Of a stretch of 5,558 bases of DNA, positions 1 through 4,342 are shown piece by piece (position 1 is the stretch's first letter; every line of letters starts with the position of its first letter). Where the stretch lies: positions 1 to 5,558 of the forward strand of contig CAAGGB010000224.1 in NCBI GenBank assembly GCA_900769285.1, in the 5' to 3' direction. Both the position numbers and the translations under genes were made by a program. A model generated the notes under the pieces. The model worked only from the letters and a program-made list of their open reading frames with translations. It was not told the DNA's origin and searched no databases. This DNA comes from Victivallales bacterium. GTDB lineage: Bacteria; Verrucomicrobiota; Lentisphaeria; Oligosphaerales; Oligosphaeraceae.

Positions 1-19
1 CACGACGCTCTTCCGATCT
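1..19. other. Illumina TruSeq Read 1 adapter remnant (artefact)
   Basis: The first 19 bases, CACGACGCTCTTCCGATCT, are identical to the 3' end of the Illumina TruSeq Read 1 adapter. Read on the minus strand they begin AGATCGGAAGAGC, the usual adapter read-through signature, directly after a GCC codon of the terminase. This is library-derived, not biological, DNA. The terminase frame happens to stay open through it, so any residues translated from these bases (R-S-E-E-R-R) are artificial. It also shows that the window starts at a contig end. Confidence 0.97.
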
Positions 20-1903
20 GGCGCGTATAAACTGCTTTTGCGCCCTCTTCTCGCGGATGAGCTGCCGGAGCCACTCCTGGCGGACGAAGAGCGGCTTGTT
101 TCCGTTCGGGAAGGCGGTGGGCGGCAGGTAGTGGCAGGCGACGTCGAGGGCGACGAGGGCCATCTTCTCCGCGTCGAAGAAGTCGCGCCGCTGCTGTCCC
201 TGGGCGCACCAGTTCTGGTAGGCCTCGCCGTTGCCGTCCTTGGTCATCCGGAGGTTCGGGCGGACGGCGGTGAGCTGGGCGAAGTAGACGTCGCTGACCT
301 GTTCGGGGAGCTGCCAGCGGTGCCCGACGGGTCGCGGAGGGTCGTAGAGGAGCGAGAGAAGGCGCACCTGATAGCGGATGGCGTTGGCCAGGAACAGCTT
401 GGCGTTCGTCGCGGACGGCATCCACGGTCGGCCCTTGAGGGTGCGGTCGTCCTCGCCCTTGTAGTAGAAGACGCTGCGCCTGGCGGCGACGAAGGGGTCA
501 AGGTCCTGCGAGGTGTCGAAGCCGCCCTGGTCGATGAGCGCCAGCGCGACACGGTGGCCATGGTAGTCGGCGTCCAGGGCGTCGCCGAGGGCGTCGAGGG
601 AGTTGGCGGTGCCGGAGGCGAGGAGCCACGAGTTGCCCTGCTCGTCCCAGCCGCGAACGACCCAGACGTAGTACTTTTCGCCAGCCAGCTCGGACTTCTG
701 CTGGTCGGCGGCGGCCACCACGACGGACAGCCGCTGGCCCAGGTCGGGGGGAAGCCCGACCTGCCGCGACGTCACCACCTCCGCGATGGAGACGGACGCG
801 TCGCCCTCGCGGACGTGGCGGTACGGGACGGCGAGGACCGTGTTGGCCAGGTACTTCTTCCCGTCCGCGTCGATGGCGTCCTCCTGGGCCAGCGCGATTT
901 CCTTCCACGTCCAGGTCTGCGGATTGGCCAGCGCACCGCACTGGAAGGAGCGGTGCTGCGCGTTCGGGCGGGCGTGCACGTACGCGCCCAGGCGGTTCAT
1001 CTCCGGCGCGTCCGACTCGACGTGGGCATGGCCGCAGACGGGGCAGATCCAGCGGATGCTGTCGGCGATGACGTCGCCCGAGTCGTCCTTCTCCCACTGG
1101 AGGCCCGCGTAGTGGCCATCAGGGAGGATGAAGGCAAGCTGCTTCGTCGGCGACAGCGCCCCGCAGGACAGGCAGCGCAGCGACCATTCGCCCCGGCTGC
1201 CCTTCAGCCAGTTCTGGTGCACCGTCCCGCCGACGTTCGACGGAGACGAGCACACGATGAGAAGCCGCTCACGGAACGTCTGCATGCGCAGCCGGACCGC
1301 CTTGAGCTGGCTCATGTTCTTGCCCTCGTCATCCGACTTCTGGAGCGACACGAAGTCCGTCTCGTCCAGGACGCACCAGTTGGCCGTCAGCGACACGACC
1401 TGCGCACCCGCGCCCAGGAAGTACACGACCGACGACTGGCTCGGGATATGGAACGAATCGCGCTTCTTGCCGCCTCGGACGGCCAAGTCGCGCTTCACCT
1501 CGGGGAGCGTCTCCAGGAGCGGCAGCACCGTGTCGCGGTTCATCTTCATGCCCAGCTCCAGCGACGGGTACACGATGAGCCCCGACAGCCCGCCGTCCGC
1601 GACCCGCTTCAGCATCGACATCCTCCACACCGTCGACTTCCCGAGCCGCTGTCCCCACTGCAGGGTTATCTCATTGACCTCCGGATCCTCGGTGGCCTCC
1701 AGCGGCTCAATCTGATAGGGGTACGGGCGCATCGGCCCGGACGCGCTGGCCGTCCGGTCAAAGCTCAAATCGACGTGCCGTCCGACCCACTCGACGATGG
1801 GGACGCGCTCCTTCGGCAGCGCCAGCCGCCAGAGCTGCGCCAGCGCCGCCCGGCAGATGCCGTCGTCAACTCTCGCCAGTCTCGCCTCCAAGCTCCTCAT
1901 CAT
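20..1903 (-). CDS. Phage terminase large subunit, GpA family (3' end missing)
   Basis: This is the ATPase/nuclease motor that cuts concatemeric phage DNA and pumps it into the prohead. The minus-strand frame is open from near 1912 to the left edge, giving 628 natural residues before the adapter; lambda gpA has 641, so little is missing. From M1 at 1903: a Q-motif-like PYPYQ (60-64), a deviant Walker A QWGQRLGKST (82-91, W where the first Gly is expected, as GpA proteins often deviate), a Walker B-like CVLDET (177-182), a coupling-motif-like CSSPSNVG (218-225), and two CxxC pairs (C244/C247 and C287/C290) typical of the GpA zinc site. The nuclease half has acidic candidates D400 (AAADQQ) and D458 (LIDQGG). 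The start is uncertain: ATGs at 1912, 1903 and 1900 share the frame, and only the last two follow a GAGG. It overlaps the small subunit gene by 38 bp, suggesting coupled translation. Confidence 0.93.
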
Positions 1904-2414
1904 TCGCCTCATTCAGGGTTGAGTACACGGCGTCATCCAAGTCCACCCGCCCGATGGCGTCCTGAAGGGAGCGCACCGCCGCGCAGGCCGCCGAGTCGCC
2001 GGACAGCTCCGACCTCAGCGCCGAGACGGCGTTGGCCAGCTGGGCGAGGATGGCCGACCCGATGCTCTGGCCATACCTGACGCGCCACTGGAGATTCTTC
2101 TGCTTCTCGTTCTCGACCTTCCAGAAGGCCAGCGACGCCTCCAGGTTGACGGCCTGGTCGCCCTTCGGGGCCTTGCGCTGGCGGAGCTGGGCGCAGTAGG
2201 CCCTGACGCTGTCGCGGAGGTCGTACCGGCCATCCTCGTCGGTGGCCAGGACGCCGCTCTTCTTGAGCTGGGTGACGGCAGGCGCAGTGACGCCAAGGAA
2301 GTCGGCCAGCTCTGCGCCGGTGACTGCCATGGCCTTTGGCTGCCGTCGTCTGCCGTCCTGCCCAGCGGGCGGTTCGGGCAGGTCGGGCAGGGCTAGTCCA
2401 AGCTGCGTCTGCAT
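1866..2414 (-). CDS. Phage terminase small subunit, Nu1-like
   Basis: This is the DNA-recognition subunit of the packaging enzyme, expected to bind the packaging site and recruit the large subunit. It has 182 residues, close to lambda Nu1 (181). Residues 29-75 (from MAVTGAELADFLGVTAPAVTQ) fit the Nu1 winged HTH: an AELADFLGV helix, a TAPAVTQLKKSG recognition helix and a wing ending in RYDLRDSVRAY. A helical stretch with a VENEKQKN segment (about 99-106) matches the ENEK region after the Nu1 HTH, and the rest is helical and acidic. The first 28 residues are proline- and arginine-rich and not typical of the fold. No good RBS precedes the ATG at 2414; an internal ATG at 2330 has AAAGG 3 bases upstream and would give a 154-residue protein beginning at the HTH. 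The gene immediately upstream of the large subunit supports the call. Confidence 0.88.
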   Translation of the reverse strand: MQTQLGLALPDLPEPPAGQDGRRRQPKAMAVTGAELADFLGVTAPAVTQLKKSGVLATDEDGRYDLRDSVRAYCAQLRQRKAPKGDQAVNLEASLAFWKVENEKQKNLQWRVRYGQSIGSAILAQLANAVSALRSELSGDSAACAAVRSLQDAIGRVDLDDAVYSTLNEANDEELGGETGES

Positions 2415-2440
2415 TTAGTGTTCGGGGTGGAAATGGGGGT

Positions 2441-2452
2441 GCTTAATTAAGC
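2441..2452. repeat. Perfect 12-bp palindrome
   Basis: GCTTAATTAAGC is a perfect palindrome 27 bp upstream of the annotated small terminase start. It could be a protein-binding site in the terminase leader. No function is established. Confidence 0.5.
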
Positions 2453-2496
2453 GAGGTCTGAAATCCTCTCCCGCAGAAACGTCTCGCGGCCTCGCG

Positions 2497-2517
2497 CCCA
2501 CCGCGCGGCGGGGTGGG
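2497..2517. repeat. GC-rich inverted repeat, candidate packaging-site element
   Basis: CCCACC (2497-2502) is mirrored by GGTGGG (2512-2517) around a 9-base centre, and CCGCGCGG within it (2501-2508) is itself a palindrome. It lies about 80-120 bp upstream of the small terminase gene. In lambda the cos nicking site is a GC-rich site of partial two-fold symmetry upstream of nu1, so position and composition fit, but no known cos consensus is recognised. Confidence 0.4.
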
Positions 2518-2543
2518 GGTGGCCGGAAGTACCTGCCAGGGGG

Positions 2544-2573
2544 GGCTCGGGGCCAGTCGGAGAAGGCCGAGCC
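2544..2573. repeat. GC-rich imperfect hairpin after a G7 run
   Basis: GGCTCG (2544-2549) followed by GGGCC pairs with GGCCGAGCC (2565-2573), with a two-base bulge and a loop of about ten bases. A run of seven Gs (2539-2545) overlaps its left edge. No T tract follows on either strand, so it is not an intrinsic terminator. It may belong to the packaging site or to the terminase leader RNA. Confidence 0.4.
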
Positions 2574-2644
2574 GGTCGCCTCGGTCAGTTTATACCCGCG
2601 AAAGGACTAATACGCATACGCCTATCAAGTTATAACGCGCACAC

Positions 2645-2666
2645 CACACGCGCGCGCACACGCATG
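2645..2666. repeat. Alternating purine-pyrimidine tract
   Basis: Twenty-two bases of strictly alternating pyrimidine and purine (CA and CG steps), from CACACGCGCG to ACGCATG, preceded out of phase by CGCGCACAC (2636-2644). Such tracts favour Z-DNA under negative supercoiling. It separates the GC-rich half of the gap from the hairpin-rich half. Confidence 0.5.
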
Positions 2667-2726
2667 AGGCGACAAAAGTGCAAAACAGTGAAATATGTGC
2701 AGAATTAGGTTTTCTATAGGGTCTTT

Positions 2727-2754
2727 CTGAATCCGTGGGATTTTTGGGATTCAG
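2727..2754. repeat. Inverted repeat, 8-bp arms
   Basis: CTGAATCC (2727-2734) and GGATTCAG (2747-2754) are exact reverse complements around a 12-base centre that contains further TGGGATT copies. The heptamer TGGGATT occurs at 2736, 2745 and 2766, and TTTGGGATTC occurs twice exactly 21 bp apart (2743 and 2764), two helical turns. This may be a protein-binding cluster or part of a structured transcript end. Confidence 0.5.
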
Positions 2755-2763
2755 GCTCAAAAG

Positions 2764-2781
2764 TTTGGGATTCGTCCCAAA
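2764..2781. repeat. Short perfect hairpin with TTCG loop
   Basis: TTTGGGA (2764-2770) and TCCCAAA (2775-2781) are perfect complements around TTCG. On the minus strand the stem follows directly on the T tract of the larger terminator hairpin and is itself followed by AAACTTTTG, so it may be a weak second terminator or a barrier to read-through. On the plus strand it is followed by A residues, not T. Confidence 0.5.
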
Positions 2782-2843
2782 AAAAGAAGTGCACATAATT
2801 CCGGAAGGCCCTCAATTCGGGCAAGTCCGGGAATTATGTGCAC
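2778..2843 (-). terminator. Probable intrinsic terminator of the repressor transcript
   Basis: A 55-bp inverted repeat has 14-bp perfect outer arms, GTGCACATAATTCC (2789-2802) and GGAATTATGTGCAC (2830-2843). The pairing extends with GGA/TCC across one bulged base, and an inner stem GCCC/GGGC closes a TCAATTC loop (about 2808-2822). Read on the minus strand the hairpin is followed by TTCTTTTTTT, the U tract expected of a rho-independent terminator, and it lies 34 bp beyond the repressor stop codon. No T tract follows on the plus strand. The arms are longer and more AT-rich than in most terminators, and the tips are GTGCAC palindromes that recur elsewhere, so a second role as binding site is possible. 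Confidence 0.72.
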
Positions 2844-2876
2844 GTCCTATGGGTTGCAGTTTGTTTCAGTCCGTCC

Positions 2877-3281
2877 TCAATGCAGCAGCTTCATCGCCGC
2901 CACCTTCTCCTCGTCCGACAGCGAACTCGCCAGCACAAACGCCGCCAGACGCCCCAGCTTCTCCGACGACGCGCCGTCCTGGTGCACCTCCACGTTCCCG
3001 CCCGCCGCGACGGCGTGAGGGCTGCTGATGTTGGCCACCGAGGCGGACGCCGCATCCTCACCCAGGTCATCGGCGTGGCTCAGCAGCAGCTCCTTCACCT
3101 GGGGAAACAGCTCCAGGAAGGTCTCCACCTTCAGCTTCGCCAGTTGCTCCGCGTCCCCGTTTAAAAGGCGGTTGATGTGTTGCTGGCTGGTATTGGCCTG
3201 GTTAGCCATCTCGCGGTTCGTGATGCCTGATGCACTTCTCTGTCTGATTACGCTTTGAAGATACGAGTAAATGTTATCCAT
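2877..3281 (-). CDS. Small HTH (XRE/Cro-CI-like) repressor, likely lysogeny regulator
   Basis: A 134-residue predicted DNA-binding protein, probably the repressor of the divergent plus-strand operon. Residues 21-41 (from TNREMANQANTSQQHINRLLN) read as a helix-turn-helix: helix NREMANQA, turn NTS, recognition helix QQHINRLLN. About 45-70 continues as helices (KVETFLELFPQ). An Ala/Ser/Gly-rich linker spans about 72-106, and the C-terminal SEKLGRLAAFVLASSLSDEE region (about 106 to the end) looks like a helical oligomerisation tail. There is no LexA/S24 peptidase domain, so RecA-triggered self-cleavage is not expected. The start at 3281 is supported by GGAGGT five bases upstream (plus-strand 3287-3292). 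The family assignment is by pattern only; a Cro-like or other regulator remains possible. Confidence 0.82.
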   Translation of the reverse strand: MDNIYSYLQSVIRQRSASGITNREMANQANTSQQHINRLLNGDAEQLAKLKVETFLELFPQVKELLLSHADDLGEDAASASVANISSPHAVAAGGNVEVHQDGASSEKLGRLAAFVLASSLSDEEKVAAMKLLH

Positions 3282-3306
3282 ACTTAACCTCCACTAGTTC
3301 GGAAAA

Positions 3307-3335
3307 ATATAGAAAATATTTATGTATATAGAAAA
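3307..3335. repeat. Direct repeat pair, ATATAGAAAA x2
   Basis: The decamer ATATAGAAAA occurs at 3307-3316 and again at 3326-3335, 19 bp apart, with the palindrome AAATATTT (3314-3321) between. It lies between the candidate repressor promoter -35 and the repressor RBS. It could be a tandem operator for autoregulation, but AT-rich sequence makes chance repeats likelier. Confidence 0.45.
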
Positions 3336-3337
3336 AA

Positions 3338-3354
3338 TCAAGTTTTACACTTGA
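3338..3354. promoter_or_regulatory. Candidate operator dyad between the divergent promoters
   Basis: TCAAGT-TTTAC-ACTTGA is a perfect 6-bp dyad with a 5-base centre. Each half site reads ACTTGA outward and coincides with a candidate -35 element for one of the two divergent promoters. A dimer bound here could block both. Size and symmetry fit an HTH repressor operator, but the protein that binds is inferred. Confidence 0.55.
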
Positions 3355-3389
3355 AAATACTCTTATATGTGTAATATTGTGCACGTAGA

Positions 3390-3405
3390 CATAGGAGGGC
3401 CTATG
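3390..3405 (+). promoter_or_regulatory. Dyad covering the RBS and start codon of the RHH gene
   Basis: CATAGG-AGGG-CCTATG is a perfect 6-bp inverted repeat with a 4-base loop. It contains the Shine-Dalgarno AGGAGG (3393-3398) and the ATG at 3403-3405. This RBS fixes the RHH start at 3403 rather than the upstream ATG at 3367, which has no RBS and falls within the likely promoter -10. In RNA the stem would mask both signals; as DNA it could be an autoregulatory operator. Confidence 0.6.
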
Positions 3406-3612
3406 GAAAGCAAGACAAAACAAGTTGTGTGCGTCAGCTTGTCCGAGGAAGACAAGCAGGTTCTGGCCAGGCTAAAACAGGCGCGAAAGACTCGCAACTC
3501 CTCGCAGATATTCCGCGAGGCACTATGGGAGCTGGCCGAAAAAATTTTGCCCAAGGATACACATACAAGTGTATTCCAATGTGTTAAAGGAGAAGAATAT
3601 GGACGCGATTGA
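3403..3612 (+). CDS. Ribbon-helix-helix (Arc/CopG-like) DNA-binding protein
   Basis: A 69-residue predicted transcription factor. Residues 6-13 (KQVVCVSL) read as the N-terminal beta strand that in RHH dimers enters the DNA major groove. SEEDKQVLARLKQARKTR (about 14-31) is helix A, then the N-S-S turn and QIFREALWELAEKI (about 35-48) helix B. The last 20 residues are polar with no recognised fold. It is first in the plus-strand operon and overlaps the BRO gene by 14 bp. By class and position it resembles P22 Arc, the RHH repressor of the antirepressor operon; the resemblance is structural, not a sequence match I can show. The gene is visibly less GC-rich than those downstream. Confidence 0.8.
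   Translation: MESKTKQVVCVSLSEEDKQVLARLKQARKTRNSSQIFREALWELAEKILPKDTHTSVFQCVKGEEYGRD
3555..3577 (+). promoter_or_regulatory. Dyad just upstream of the antirepressor RBS
   Basis: ATACAC (3557-3562) pairs exactly with GTGTAT (3569-3574) around a 6-base loop, extended by GG/CC across one unpaired T. Overlapping alternatives are ATACA/TGTAT (3563-3574) and ACACAT/ATGTGT (3559-3584). All lie in the 3' end of the RHH coding sequence, directly before the BRO Shine-Dalgarno (3586-3592). It could be an RNA element tuning antirepressor translation or an internal operator. Confidence 0.45.
3586..3592 (+). promoter_or_regulatory. Ribosome binding site of the BRO-N gene
   Basis: AAAGGAG lies 6 bases before the ATG at 3599. 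It decides that start over the in-frame ATG at 3569, which has no RBS and would add ten residues outside the BRO-N fold. Confidence 0.8.
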
Positions 3613-4189
3613 GAGAACTTTCGAAGACAAGAAAGTCCGCATCCTCATAGCGGAGGGTGCGCCATGGTTCGCCGCGAAGGACGTCTGCAGAGTGCTGGGG
3701 CTCACGACCCGCAAAGTTCGGGACATCGTGCCTGCTGAGGAGCGGACTTTAAGTCCTCTCCTCGATGCCAGGGGGTGCAATCAGCGCTCGTTGATGGTCT
3801 CCGAGTCCGGGCTGTACACGCTCATTATGCGCAGCGACAAGCCGGAGGCCAAGCGCTTCCAGCGGTGGGTAACGGGTGAGGTGCTGCCGAGCATCCGTCG
3901 GACAGGGAGTTACCTGGGCGCGGAGCTGGAGCCGCTGAAGCTGCGGGCCGCCGAGCTGTGGCGGCGGAAGCTGGACGTCGTGGCGCGGGTCATCGCCGAG
4001 CAGGGCCTTGCACCGCACTGGGCCGAGCTGGCCGAGGCGATGCAGGGCGAAATGGCGCGGTGCGTCTGCTCCGCCAGGCAGGGCCAGCTCGCGCCCTTCC
4101 CATTCTCGTTTGCGCAGAGCGAGCCGCCGGCGGCGTTCTGCGAGGAGTTTTTCAAACGCTTACTGGACAGACTTTCAAGGGAGATTTGA
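3599..4189 (+). CDS. BRO-N domain antirepressor-like protein
   Basis: A 196-residue protein with an N-terminal BRO-N (Bro-N/ant) domain over about residues 5-105. Diagnostic stretches are PWFAAKDVCRVLGL (22-35), an ER-L-S segment near 48-52, SESGLYTLIMRSDKPEAKRF (68-87), then the FQRWVTGEVLPSIRRTGSY end of the domain (87-105). In phages this domain is common in antirepressors, which neutralise the prophage repressor to allow lytic growth, sometimes with direct DNA binding. The C-terminal half (about 106-196) is helical and charged, with no KilA-C, P22_AR or other partner domain that I recognise. It overlaps the RHH gene by 14 bp and precedes the small membrane protein by 3 bp. Antirepressor action here is inferred from domain and context. 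Confidence 0.87.
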   Translation: MDAIERTFEDKKVRILIAEGAPWFAAKDVCRVLGLTTRKVRDIVPAEERTLSPLLDARGCNQRSLMVSESGLYTLIMRSDKPEAKRFQRWVTGEVLPSIRRTGSYLGAELEPLKLRAAELWRRKLDVVARVIAEQGLAPHWAELAEAMQGEMARCVCSARQGQLAPFPFSFAQSEPPAAFCEEFFKRLLDRLSREI

Positions 4190-4192
4190 GCA

Positions 4193-4342
4193 ATGACGCC
4201 TACCGACTGGGACGGATGGATCTGCCTGATGGTGAAGGCCGGGGCCGTCGCCCTGTGCCTTGGACTCGACGCATGGCTCCTCGTGGAGCTGGGCGGCTAT
4301 GTGGAGTGGCTCTCCAAAAGGAGGAAAGATGGACGCAAGTAA
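4193..4342 (+). CDS. Small single-pass membrane protein, unknown function
   Basis: A 49-residue ORF. It starts 3 bp after the BRO stop codon; AGGGAG lies 8 bases before its ATG, and it overlaps the next gene by 14 bp. Residues 10-33 (ICLMVKAGAVALCLGLDAWL and on) form one hydrophobic helix broken by a single Lys and a single Asp, followed by a basic tail, SKRRKDGRK. The positive C terminus suggests it stays cytoplasmic, with the N terminus outside. The tight spacing argues that it is real. Class III-type holins and small phage membrane effectors have similar architecture, but it is not next to a lysis gene, so I assign no function. Confidence 0.65.
   Translation: MTPTDWDGWICLMVKAGAVALCLGLDAWLLVELGGYVEWLSKRRKDGRK
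4318..4324 (+). promoter_or_regulatory. Ribosome binding site of the 238-residue protein gene
   Basis: AAGGAGG lies 4 bases before the ATG at 4329. It decides that start over an in-frame ATG at 4260, which has no RBS and lies inside the membrane protein gene. Confidence 0.85.

Larger units (their letters stand above)
2415..2876. other. 462-bp noncoding region between terminase and repressor genes
   Basis: I find no convincing gene here. Short open frames on either strand lack RBSs and have low-complexity or unlikely translations. Composition changes sharply along it: about 2415-2580 is GC-rich with G runs and dyads; about 2581-2720 is mixed, with TATA-like motifs and a Pu/Py alternating tract; 2720-2850 is AT-rich and filled with inverted repeats. 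By position it should hold the terminator of the repressor transcript, the promoter for the terminase genes and possibly the packaging site. I could not pick out a convincing promoter for the terminase genes on the minus strand. Confidence 0.75.
3282..3402. promoter_or_regulatory. Divergent promoter/operator region
   Basis: This 121-bp, strongly AT-rich gap lies between the divergent repressor and RHH genes. For the plus strand, the best candidate is ACTTGA (3349-3354) with 17 bp to TAATAT (3372-3377); TTGAAA (3351-3356) is an alternative with 15 bp. For the minus strand, TTGATT (plus-strand 3337-3342) has 17 bp to TATTTT. The two opposing -35 candidates are nearly back to back, so the promoters would face away from a shared operator. 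Assignments are by eye and individual hexamers are uncertain. Confidence 0.65.

Noticed and set aside
38..2080. A 680-codon open frame on the plus strand
   Set aside because: It lies antisense to the terminase genes. Its translation is repetitive and rich in Arg, Ala, Val and Pro with no domain, as expected when a GC-rich gene is read from the other strand. The minus frame has clear terminase motifs.
2509..2554. Possible G-quadruplex from the G runs
   Set aside because: Four runs of three or more Gs can be found only by allowing a loop of more than 20 bases or by splitting the G7 run, so a stable quadruplex is not well supported.
2677..2701. CRISPR-like or short tandem array from the GTGCA repeats
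   Set aside because: There are only two five-base copies nearby, with no conserved repeat unit and no cas genes. No CRISPR, tRNA, rRNA or insertion sequence was seen anywhere in the window.
2764..2781. TTCG-loop hairpin as a plus-strand intrinsic terminator
   Set aside because: The bases after the stem on the plus strand are A residues, not T, and no plus-strand gene ends nearby.
2590..2796. A 68-codon minus-strand frame in the noncoding gap
   Set aside because: It has no RBS. It runs through the terminator T tract, the hairpins and the Pu/Py tract, and the translation has no recognisable domain.
2720..2850. Retron-like msr-msd RNA in the hairpin cluster
   Set aside because: No reverse transcriptase gene is present in the window, and the hairpin followed by a T tract is adequately explained as a terminator.
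2735..3028. A 97-codon plus-strand frame from the hairpin region into the repressor gene
   Set aside because: It has no RBS, starts inside inverted repeats, and its second half is a Pro/Arg-rich antisense reading of the repressor.
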